Shown here: positions 6,780-12,965 of the stretch, in pieces
Layout: each line of letters starts with the position of its first letter
Numbering within the stretch: the first letter of the stretch is position 1
NCBI GenBank assembly: GCA_044340025.1
Contig: JBIIUJ010000070.1
Coordinates: forward strand, 1-13,460
Source: JBIIUJ01 sp044340025
GTDB lineage: Bacteria > Pseudomonadota > Alphaproteobacteria > Caulobacterales > Aquidulcibacteraceae
Length of the DNA: 13,460 bases
Direction of reading: 5' to 3'
The notes under the pieces: model-generated
Database searches by the model: none
Seen by the model: only the letters and a program-made list of their open reading frames with translations
What the model was told of the DNA's origin: nothing
Position numbers and translations under genes: made by a program

Positions 6780-7784
6780 ATGACAATTTTTCGCGCGATT
6801 GAACTGCAGCGCTTCGCGGAGACCTTCCGCGCCGCCACGCAGATCGTCGACCGGCAGCTTGAGCCGCCGGGGCCCGGCGAGATCACGGTCCGCATGGCCT
6901 GGTCCGGCGTCAACGGCATCTTCGACACCCAGATCGCGCGCGATGCGGTGGATTATGTCAGCGTCGGCCTGCCAGCCATCATGGGGGTGGAGGCGGTGGG
7001 CGTGGTGGAAGCGCTGGGCCCTGGCGTCAGCGCCTTCCAGGTGGGCGATCCGGTCGCAACCGTGCGTTTCGGCGGCGGCTATCGTGAAGCCTGGACCGCC
7101 CCTGTCGATCGTTTCGTGCCGATCCCCGCGGCCGACGCCGCGCATTTGACCCTTGTCTCCACCGGCGTCTCGGCGCTTGTCGCGTTGGATGCGTGCGCGG
7201 AGTTGCGGGAGGGCGAGACGATCGCCATTTCCGCCGCCGCCGGCGGGGTGGGGCACCTGGCGGTGCAGCTCGCCAAGCTGCGCGGCTGCCGCGTCGTGGC
7301 GGTGTGCGGCGGCGCAGCCAAGGCCGAGAAGCTGCGCGCGCTGGGCGCTGACCGGGTGATCGATTATCGGGCCGAGGACGTGGCGGGCGTGCTGGCCGCC
7401 GAGTTCAAGGATCAGCTCGATGTCGCGTTCGATACGGTCTCTGGCGCGATCTTCGACGCTTTTCTCGACAATCTCGCCCCGCTGGGGCGGCTGGTGGTGG
7501 CCGGGGTCGCCGGCGATCTCGATGGCGCGCCGGAAGTGATCGCGGCCCCTCGCGTCGGGGTGAAGCTCTATTACAAGGCGGCCTCGATCCGGGGCTTCAT
7601 GAACGCCCGTTTCACCGCCCTCTGGCCGGCCGCCCGGACGACGCTGTTCGAGCTTCATGCCGCCGGCAAGCTGACCGTCTGGCGCGACGAGACAGACTTT
7701 TCCGGCCTGGAAGCGGTTTATGACGCGGTGGACCACCTCCTTGCCGGCCGCAACGCCGGCAAGGTGATGGTGCGGCTGGGTTAG
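6780..7784 (+). CDS. ZADH2/PTGR3-like NAD(P)H-dependent reductase (MDR superfamily)
   Basis: Cytoplasmic enzyme of 334 residues from the zinc-independent quinone-oxidoreductase branch of medium-chain dehydrogenases. Seen: a GroES-like N-terminal domain (1-125) with FRAAT (16-20), GVNGIFD (43-49) and the GVEAVGVVEALG segment (69-80). The Rossmann domain has AAAGGVGHLAVQLAK (152-166), then GADRVIDY (189-196) and DVAFDTVSG (214-222). The C-terminal AASIRGFMNARF (267-278) and GRNAGKVMVRL (323-333) are close to human ZADH2/PTGR3, which reduces the double bond of 15-keto-prostaglandins. Catalytic zinc ligands are absent, as expected. A bacterial member probably reduces an alpha,beta-unsaturated ketone or acyl compound; the substrate is unknown. 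The ATG at 6780 has GGAGGG at 6769-6774. It stops 3 bases from the convergent acyl-CoA dehydrogenase, so the two are not co-transcribed. Confidence 0.87.
   Translation: MTIFRAIELQRFAETFRAATQIVDRQLEPPGPGEITVRMAWSGVNGIFDTQIARDAVDYVSVGLPAIMGVEAVGVVEALGPGVSAFQVGDPVATVRFGGGYREAWTAPVDRFVPIPAADAAHLTLVSTGVSALVALDACAELREGETIAISAAAGGVGHLAVQLAKLRGCRVVAVCGGAAKAEKLRALGADRVIDYRAEDVAGVLAAEFKDQLDVAFDTVSGAIFDAFLDNLAPLGRLVVAGVAGDLDGAPEVIAAPRVGVKLYYKAASIRGFMNARFTALWPAARTTLFELHAAGKLTVWRDETDFSGLEAVYDAVDHLLAGRNAGKVMVRLG
7739..7764. other. Perfect 10-bp inverted repeat at the end of the reductase gene
   Basis: CCTTGCCGGC (7739-7748) and GCCGGCAAGG (7755-7764) flank a 6-base loop inside the last codons of the reductase, 20 bases before its stop. 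Because the convergent gene ends only 3 bases further on, this hairpin could act for either transcript. It also encodes conserved residues (LAGRNAGK), so it may be partly fortuitous. Confidence 0.4.
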
Positions 7785-7787
7785 CCC

Positions 7788-9083
7788 TTACCGCATGCCC
7801 GGCACGTGCAGGGCGGCGTCGCGCTCGGCTTTTTCCCTCAGCGCCTTGCCCGCATGCTTGCCGAGTTCGAGCCGGGCGATCGTGCGGCAATGCACCTCGT
7901 CGGGCCCGTCAGCGAGGCGCAGGGTGCGGATGTTGGCGTAAGCACGCGCCAGCCCATAGTCCTGGCACACGCCGCCGCCGCCATAGGCCTGGATTGCATC
8001 GTCGATCACGCGCAGCGCTACGCGGGGCGCGGCCACCTTGATCATGGCGATTTCGGCGCGGGCCACCTTGTTGCCCACCGTGTCCATCATGTAGGCGGCC
8101 TTCAGGCAGAGCAGGCGCGTCATCTCGATGTCGATGCGGGCTTCCGCGATGCGCTGTTCCCAGATGGAATGCTCCGCGATCGTCTTGCCGAACGCCTTCC
8201 GGGTGAGCAGGCGCTGGCACATCTTCTCCAAAGCCACCTCGGCGGCGCCAAGCGTGCGCATGCAGTGGTGGATCCGGCCGGGGCCAAGGCGGCCTTGCGC
8301 GATCTCGAAACCGCGGCCTTCACCGAGGATCAGGTTGGAGGCTGGCACCCGCACGTCCTTCAGGTCCACTTCGAAGTGGCCGTGGGGCGCGTCGTCATAG
8401 CCGAACACATGCAGCGCCCGCACCAGCGTGACGCCCGGGCTGTCGAGCGGCACGAGGATCTGGCTCTGCTGGCGATAGGAATCCGCGCTGGTGTCTGTCT
8501 TGCCCATCACGATGGCGATCTTGCAGCGCGGATCGCCGACGCCGGATGACCACCACTTGCGCCCGTTGATGACGTAATCGTCGCCGTCGCGCCGGATCTC
8601 GGTCTGGATGTTGGTGGCGTCGGAAGACGCGACTGCGGGCTCCGTCATCAGGAAGGCGGAGCGGATCTCGCCGTTCATCAGCGGGCGCAGCCAGCGTTCC
8701 TTCTGTTCCAGCGTGCCATAGCGCTGGAGCACTTCCATATTGCCGGTGTCGGGCGCGGAGCAATTGAACACTTCCGACGCAAAGCCGACCCGGCCCATGA
8801 TTTCGGCCAGCGCGGCATATTCCACATTCGACAGGCCGGGCGCTTCGAACTGGAACTCTTCATCCATCTGGGCATGACCGCCCGAGGGCGGCATGAACAG
8901 GTTCCACAGACCTTCGGCCTTCGCCTTGGCCTTCAGCTCCTCCACGACCGGGATCACCTTCCAGCGATCGCCTTCGGCGTCCTGCGCCTCGTAGATCGGG
9001 ACGGCCGGCACGACGTGCTCGTCCATGAAGCGCTGCACCCGGCTGATCCAATGCTGCGCAGTCTCGGAATGTTCAAAACGCAT
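7788..9083 (-). CDS. ACAD11-type acyl-CoA dehydrogenase
   Basis: FAD-dependent enzyme of 431 residues that should introduce a 2,3-double bond into an acyl-CoA, passing electrons to ETF. Seen: an N-terminal helical domain (1-140) and the first family signature FLMTEPAVASSDATNI (144-159). The beta domain has VINGRKWWSSG (171-181) and the C-terminal helical domain has RKAFGKTIAEHSIWEQRIAEAR (295-316). AYGGGGVCQDYGLAR (366-380) and LADGPDEVH (390-398) follow. The ADGPDEVH segment is diagnostic for the ACAD10/ACAD11 subgroup, where an Asp rather than the usual Glu serves as base in that loop (from family knowledge). ACAD11 relatives use long-chain or 4-hydroxy acyl-CoAs; the substrate here is not determined. 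Start ATG at 9083 has AGGGAGA upstream. Length fits a bacterial member lacking the kinase-like domain of the eukaryotic protein. It is convergent with the reductase and divergent from the CutA-like gene. Confidence 0.93.
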   Translation of the reverse strand: MRFEHSETAQHWISRVQRFMDEHVVPAVPIYEAQDAEGDRWKVIPVVEELKAKAKAEGLWNLFMPPSGGHAQMDEEFQFEAPGLSNVEYAALAEIMGRVGFASEVFNCSAPDTGNMEVLQRYGTLEQKERWLRPLMNGEIRSAFLMTEPAVASSDATNIQTEIRRDGDDYVINGRKWWSSGVGDPRCKIAIVMGKTDTSADSYRQQSQILVPLDSPGVTLVRALHVFGYDDAPHGHFEVDLKDVRVPASNLILGEGRGFEIAQGRLGPGRIHHCMRTLGAAEVALEKMCQRLLTRKAFGKTIAEHSIWEQRIAEARIDIEMTRLLCLKAAYMMDTVGNKVARAEIAMIKVAAPRVALRVIDDAIQAYGGGGVCQDYGLARAYANIRTLRLADGPDEVHCRTIARLELGKHAGKALREKAERDAALHVPGMR

Positions 9084-9189
9084 GGCGTTCTCCCTGTGGC
9101 GTCAGGCTTGCAGGCCTCGTATCATTCGTCTTGGGCTGAGACGTTAGACGGCGCGCGCGAGCGCGTCCATGCGCAATTGGGGGCGAATC

Positions 9190-9588
9190 ATGTCGGACGT
9201 GGTGGTGATGTTCTCCAGCGCCTCAAGCGGCGCGGAGGCCGAGCAGATTGCGCGTCTGCTTGTGGATCGCCGTCTGGCCGCCTGCGTTCACATCACCCCG
9301 ATCGGCAGCGTCTACCGCTGGGAAGGCTCGATCCGGCGCGAACCCGAATTCCAGCTTCAGATCAAAACCATCGCCGAGCAGGTGGAGGCGGTCACCGCGG
9401 CGATCCTGTCGGTTTCCACCTACGCGACGCCTGAAGTGATCGCCACGCCCATCACAGGCGGCTCGCCAGCCTATATCGCGTGGGTTCAGGCCGAGACCGA
9501 ACGCGCGCCGGTCAAGCGGCCAATGCCGCAATCTCCGTATCGTTCAGATCGCCCGGCACGACCGTTATCGGGATTGAGCGGGCGCTAG
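9190..9588 (+). CDS. CutA-family protein with C-terminal extension
   Basis: Protein of 132 residues; residues 1-104 are a CutA1 domain, a small ferredoxin-like fold that forms trimers and has been linked to divalent cation tolerance. Seen: VVVMFSSASSGAEAEQIARLL (4-24) as first strand and helix, RRLAACVHI (27-35), SVYRWEGSIRREPEFQLQIKT (40-60) and PEVIATPITGGSPAYIAWV (81-99), all in family order. At the loop where most CutA proteins read HPYExPE this one reads STYATPE (76-82), so the conserved His (S76) and Glu (A79) are missing. About 28 Pro/Arg-rich residues follow the domain and overlap the opposing gene; typical CutA proteins end near 105-115. Start ATG 9190 has GGGGG 6 bases upstream; an ATG at 9169 would add 7 residues. 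Function is uncertain: metal binding of the classic type may be lost. Confidence 0.83.
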   Translation: MSDVVVMFSSASSGAEAEQIARLLVDRRLAACVHITPIGSVYRWEGSIRREPEFQLQIKTIAEQVEAVTAAILSVSTYATPEVIATPITGGSPAYIAWVQAETERAPVKRPMPQSPYRSDRPARPLSGLSGR

Positions 9589-9994
9589 AAGAAAGCCCGC
9601 CGCGCGCCAGCGCCGCCACCAATGGCCCCGGCCCTTCGCGCCCCACCCCGGCCCCCAGCACCAGGATCTTTATCGCGCGGTCAGCGTCCAGCAGCCGCGT
9701 GATCTCGGTGCGGATGTCGCCTTCGCGCCGCTGCACCTCGGGCGGCGCGCCATACGCAGCGGCTGCGAGAACCAGGTAGGTTTCGATCAGCGCTTCGCGT
9801 GTGGCTTCGGCTTCGGCCCGCGCGCTCGCCCCCAGCGCGCTCCAGAGTGCGGGGTCGAGCGGCTCCATCACATGCAGCAGCACCAGTCCGCCCCCGGTCT
9901 CTCGCGCGCGATGGGCGGCAAACAGAACCGCGGCGCGGCACTCCCTCGTCTCGTCCAGGATGGCGAGCAGCTTTCGGCCGGGACGCTCGCTCAT
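9512..9994 (-). CDS. UspA-fold (universal stress protein-like) protein
   Basis: Protein of 160 residues with the single-domain UspA arrangement. Seen: first strand KLLAILDET (8-16), then helix ECRAAVLFAAHRARETG and strand LVLLHVMEP (37-45). A long helix (55-80) is followed by EITRLLDADRAIKILVLGAG (97-116) and the last strand SIPITVVPGD (140-149). The nucleotide loop of ATP-binding Usps, G-2x-G-9x-G(S/T), is not clean: GAGVGREGPGPLVAALARGG (114-133) has glycines but no proper Ser/Thr motif, so ATP binding is doubtful. Its ATG overlaps the stop of the DUF2333 gene (ATGA), so the two are translationally coupled and possibly work together at the membrane. Its 3' end overlaps the CutA-like gene by 77 bases tail-to-tail. 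Confidence 0.78.
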   Translation of the reverse strand: MSERPGRKLLAILDETRECRAAVLFAAHRARETGGGLVLLHVMEPLDPALWSALGASARAEAEATREALIETYLVLAAAAYGAPPEVQRREGDIRTEITRLLDADRAIKILVLGAGVGREGPGPLVAALARGGLSSSARSIPITVVPGDLNDTEIAALAA

Positions 9995-11034
9995 TTCGCC
10001 AGAATGTCGGTGATTTCGCGCAGCTTCGCACGCGCCCGCAACAGATAGAAGCCCTGCATCGCCAGATGGTTGGGCATCATCAGCGCCTCGGGCGAGGCGT
10101 TCTGCACCACCATCGGCTGCAGGCCGGCCGCCCGGGCGAGATCCTCCACCATGGCGTCATAGATGCGCGCCACGCGCCGCTCGGTGATCACGTCGGAAAA
10201 GTCGCGGCGCAGGCCCAGAGCGACGATGTAATAGGCGTAGGCCTTGCCCTTGTTGAAATAGAAGATCTTGTCGGCGCGACGGTCGATGAAAACGCGCCGG
10301 CCGGCGATGATCTGGCGCTCGGTCTCGTCGCTGGCTGCGCCGATGTCGAGGGCGATCCGGTCCAGCACGCCGAGCAGATTGTCCGCCCGCTCGTCGAAGA
10401 CCGCTTCCCCGCGCTGAAGCCGCGCATTGTAGCGCATGAGCGCGTCGCGGGCGCGGCGATACTCCCCGTCGGCCGAGGAGGTCGGCAGCGGATTGAGGAT
10501 CCAGGTCTCCGGCCGGCGCGACAAGCCCTCGCGCGCTGCGCCCAGATCCTCGTCCGCCGCGCCGGTGCCGCGCAGCCGGCCCACCCGGCCTTCCAGTTCC
10601 ACCACCACCATGGACAGCGCGCGCGCAAGCCCGGCCTGGAAGTTGGGCATGTTGCCGCCAAACCGCAGCAGCGCAGCAGGCGCAAAGGGCGGCGTGTTGG
10701 GAGACCAGGTGGTCTCGTCCACTTCGCGCGTGATCAGGCCTGCGATATTGGCCACCGTCTGGGAGGCCTGAGCCGGCGCCTGGGGCGCGGTGTAACGCAA
10801 GTCGTCGTTGATCCGGTACGTCGTCCAGGCTCCGACGAGATAATAGAGCGGCACGACCAGCAGCAGGACCAGCACGGCATAAAGCGGCCAAGGACGCTTG
10901 CCGGTCGAAGGGCTCGGGGGCTGATCGACGCTGGCAGGCGCCACGTCTGGACCCACTTCCGCCGGGGCGGCTAGCGCCTTCCCGAACCGTGTCAGCGTGG
11001 ACCAGGCCCGCCGCGCGCTTTGTCCGAGGTCCAT
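9991..11034 (-). CDS. DUF2333 inner-membrane protein
   Basis: Protein of 347 residues matching DUF2333, a family of unknown function common in Proteobacteria. Seen: a cytoplasmic Pro/Ala-rich N-terminus (1-47), one membrane segment (about 49-68, PLYAVLVLLLVVPLYYLV) and a large helical domain outside the membrane. Family landmarks in order are RINDDLRYTAP (74-84), a stretch reading ITREVDETTWSPNTPPF, FGGNMPNFQAGLARAL, LEGRVGRLRGTGAADEDL, then RYNARLQRGEAVFDERADNL and LDRIALDIGAASDE. The ATG at 11034 has AGGGG about 7 bases upstream; an open extension of 38 codons to 11148 runs through the divergent promoter region and shows no family match. The short ATGA overlap with the UspA-fold gene implies one operon. 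By topology (N-in, C-out) the conserved domain is periplasmic. No function can be assigned. Confidence 0.82.
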   Translation of the reverse strand: MDLGQSARRAWSTLTRFGKALAAPAEVGPDVAPASVDQPPSPSTGKRPWPLYAVLVLLLVVPLYYLVGAWTTYRINDDLRYTAPQAPAQASQTVANIAGLITREVDETTWSPNTPPFAPAALLRFGGNMPNFQAGLARALSMVVVELEGRVGRLRGTGAADEDLGAAREGLSRRPETWILNPLPTSSADGEYRRARDALMRYNARLQRGEAVFDERADNLLGVLDRIALDIGAASDETERQIIAGRRVFIDRRADKIFYFNKGKAYAYYIVALGLRRDFSDVITERRVARIYDAMVEDLARAAGLQPMVVQNASPEALMMPNHLAMQGFYLLRARAKLREITDILAK

Positions 11035-11100
11035 GACCGCCCCTGTGCTTCGCCACATGGTTATGGAGAAAAACCGCAAGGCCCGCCAGAGGGTCGGCCA

Positions 11101-11155
11101 CGCTGGCGCGCCGGCCGCATGCGCGGGGATCAGCCTAGCCCCTGTCACGCCAGCG
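11101..11155. repeat. 8-bp inverted repeat in the divergent intergenic region
   Basis: CGCTGGCG (11101-11108) and CGCCAGCG (11148-11155) are perfect reverse complements, 39 bases apart, between the DUF2333 and radical SAM genes. The right arm ends 3 bases before the TATAAA hexamer, where an operator would overlap the promoter. It may be operator half-sites or a chance match in GC-rich DNA. Confidence 0.35.
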
Positions 11156-11158
11156 CCC

Positions 11159-11164
11159 TATAAA
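11159..11164 (+). promoter_or_regulatory. Possible -10 element of the radical SAM gene (leaderless mRNA?)
   Basis: TATAAA, conspicuous in this GC-rich sequence, ends 5 bases before the ATG at 11170, and no Shine-Dalgarno sequence lies between. A start point at the usual distance from a -10 box would fall at or next to the ATG, giving a leaderless transcript. No good -35 is seen at 16-18 bases. Confidence 0.4.
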
Positions 11165-11169
11165 TCGCC

Positions 11170-12117
11170 ATGACCCTGCTCGACGTCCAAATGGCCGCGA
11201 AATTCTCCCAGCCCGATATCACCGCCAAGGGCGAGGCCCGCGCGTCCGTCGCCTTCGGCGGCTTCAAGACCCTCTGGTTCAACACCGGAACGCTCTGCAA
11301 CATCACCTGCCCTAGCTGCTATATCGAGAGCAGCCCGACCAACGACCTTCTGGCCTATCTGACGCCGGAGGATATGGCGCCGGTGCTGGGCGATTTGGGC
11401 ATGCTGCAGCCAGGGGCGGTGGAGATCGGTTTCACCGGCGGGGAGCCGTTCCTGAACCCCTCGATTCTGGCGTTGATGGAGCTGGCGCTCAGCGCTGGGC
11501 ATCGGGTTCTGGTGCTGACCAACGCGATGCGGCCGATGATGCGGCCGCGTGTGCAGGCGGGCCTGAAGGACCTTCACCGCCGGTTCCCGGGGCAACTCAC
11601 CGCGCGCGTCAGCCTCGATCACTGGAGCGCCGCGCTTCACGACCGCGAGCGGGGGGAAGGCGGGTTTGAGGAGACCTGTGCGGGGATCGACTGGTTGGTC
11701 GGTCAGGCGATCCCGATTGCAATCGCAGGCCGCACCTGCTGGGGCGAAAGCGAGGCGGAAAGCCGAGAGGGGTTTGCAAGGCTTGTTGCGTCCCGCCGCT
11801 GGCCTGTGGATGCGGCCGACCCCGGCCAGCTCGTGCTGTTTCCGGAGATGGATGCGCGCGCGGACGTTCCCGAGATCACCACGGCCTGCTGGGATATCCT
11901 AAAGCTCGATCCGGCGGGGCTGATGTGCGCAAGCTCTCGCATGGTGGTGAAGCATCGTGGAAAGGCCGGCGTCGATGTGCGCGCCTGCACGCTTCTGCCC
12001 TATGAGGAGGGGTTCTCGATGGGCGCCCACCTTGCCGAGGCCATGGGGCCGGTAAAGCTCAACCATCCCCATTGCGCGAAATTCTGCGTGCTTGGCGGCG
12101 GGTCCTGCTCGGCCTGA
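11170..12117 (+). CDS. Radical SAM enzyme with C-terminal cysteine cluster, function unknown
   Basis: Iron-sulfur enzyme of 315 residues. Seen: the radical SAM motif TLCNITCPSCY (41-51), whose C43, C47 and C50 (CX3CX2C) bind the [4Fe-4S] cluster. FTGGEPF (88-94) is the SAM amino-group motif, and VLVLTNAM (113-120) and ARVSLDH (145-151) are later barrel strands. C-terminal cysteines at 240, 253, 273, 302, 306 and 313, including HCAKFCVLGGGSC (301-313), resemble a SPASM/twitch-type auxiliary cluster site. WFNTGTLCN before the cluster and IESSPTND after it look family-specific, but I cannot name a characterised family. Reaction and substrate are unknown. No precursor peptide, maturase partner or RRE domain is recognisable beside it, so a peptide-modification role is unsupported. 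ATG 11170 has no ribosome site and may start a leaderless mRNA. The next gene on the same strand begins 71 bases downstream. Confidence 0.85.
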   Translation: MTLLDVQMAAKFSQPDITAKGEARASVAFGGFKTLWFNTGTLCNITCPSCYIESSPTNDLLAYLTPEDMAPVLGDLGMLQPGAVEIGFTGGEPFLNPSILALMELALSAGHRVLVLTNAMRPMMRPRVQAGLKDLHRRFPGQLTARVSLDHWSAALHDRERGEGGFEETCAGIDWLVGQAIPIAIAGRTCWGESEAESREGFARLVASRRWPVDAADPGQLVLFPEMDARADVPEITTACWDILKLDPAGLMCASSRMVVKHRGKAGVDVRACTLLPYEEGFSMGAHLAEAMGPVKLNHPHCAKFCVLGGGSCSA

Positions 12118-12188
12118 GGCGGCTTGCGCCAGGCGGGGAAGCGCTTCGGTCTTGACGCCGGTGGGGCCGGCGCAGAAACAGCAGGCGC

Positions 12189-12944
12189 ATGGATCAGCCC
12201 GCCGTCACCGCCGCCGTCCTCCTGATCGGGGATGAACTTCTCTCCGGCCGCACCCGCGATGTGAATCTTCAGGCGATCGCGACCTTTCTGGCCCCGCTTG
12301 GCGTCTCTGTCATGGAAGCGCGCGTGGCGCCGGACGATCAGAGCGAGATCGTGGCCGCGCTGAATGCGCTGCGCGCGCGCTATACCTACGTCTTCACCAC
12401 GGGCGGCATCGGGCCGACGCACGACGACATCACCGCCGATGCGGTGGCCGCCGCCTTCGGGGTAGGCATCTCCGAGCGCGAGGATGCGCTCTCGATCCTG
12501 CGCCGGCGTTATGAGGAAAAGGATCTCACCCCCGCCCGTCGGCGGATGGCGCGCATCCCCGACGGCGCCACGCTGATCGCCAATCCCACCTCCGGCGCGC
12601 CGGGGTTCAAGACCGGAAACGTCTTTACGCTGGCCGGCGTGCCCGCCATCGCCCGCGCCATGCTGGAGGATTGCCTGCCCCATATCGAGGGCGGCCTCGT
12701 GGTGGCCTCGCGCACCTTGCGCGGCAAGGGCCTGCGGGAAGGGGCCTTTGGCGATGCGCTGGGCGAAATCGCGGCGCGCCACCCGGCGGTGAGCATCGGC
12801 TCCTACCCCTGGTTCGGACCGGAGGGCTATGGCGCCCACCTTGTCGCGCGCGGCACGGATGCAGTCGCGCTTGAGGCCGCCTATGAGGATCTCAAAGCGC
12901 TGATCGCGGCCCAGGGCGTCGAGCCGGAAGACGTGGACAGCTGA
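12189..12944 (+). CDS. Stand-alone CinA N-terminal / MoaB-Mog-type domain protein
   Basis: Protein of 251 residues with the molybdopterin-binding-like fold shared by MoaB/Mog, the N-terminal half of CinA and the N-terminal domain of eukaryotic FAD synthase. Seen: VLLIGDELLSGRTRDVN (10-26), the phosphate-binding TTGGIGPTHDDIT (70-82), NPTSGAPGF (132-140), then FTLAGVPAIARAMLE (146-160). The remaining 90 residues match the short alpha/beta tail of this subgroup, with GYGAHLVARGTD at 213-224. The CinA C-terminal nicotinamide-nucleotide amidase domain is absent. Members without it have been reported as FAD/CoA pyrophosphatase-like or are uncharacterised, so a cofactor-related hydrolase role is a guess. 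The start has only a weak ribosome site. The gene precedes the crotonase gene by 21 bases, so the two are likely co-transcribed. Confidence 0.87.
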   Translation: MDQPAVTAAVLLIGDELLSGRTRDVNLQAIATFLAPLGVSVMEARVAPDDQSEIVAALNALRARYTYVFTTGGIGPTHDDITADAVAAAFGVGISEREDALSILRRRYEEKDLTPARRRMARIPDGATLIANPTSGAPGFKTGNVFTLAGVPAIARAMLEDCLPHIEGGLVVASRTLRGKGLREGAFGDALGEIAARHPAVSIGSYPWFGPEGYGAHLVARGTDAVALEAAYEDLKALIAAQGVEPEDVDS

Positions 12945-12953
12945 CAAACCTCA

Positions 12954-12960
12954 GGGAGGA
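12954..12960 (+). promoter_or_regulatory. Ribosome binding site of the crotonase-family gene
   Basis: GGGAGGA lies 5 bases before the ATG at 12966, in the 21-base gap after the CinA-type gene. It is the strongest site on the plus strand here, sets the start of the truncated gene, and supports translation from a shared mRNA. Confidence 0.7.
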
Positions 12961-12965
12961 AATCC

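Noticed and set aside
9084..9189. Operator in the divergent gap before the CutA-like gene
   Set aside because: AGGC-N6-GCCT and a GCGCGC-rich stretch are present, but arms this short are expected by chance in this composition.
11035..11148. N-terminal extension of the DUF2333 protein by 38 codons
   Set aside because: A downstream ATG has a ribosome site, and the extension would cover the divergent promoter region without family similarity.
12152..12180. TTGACG as a -35 element for the CinA-type gene
   Set aside because: At 17 bases spacing the -10 position reads GAAACA, and no better hexamer is near; support is too weak.
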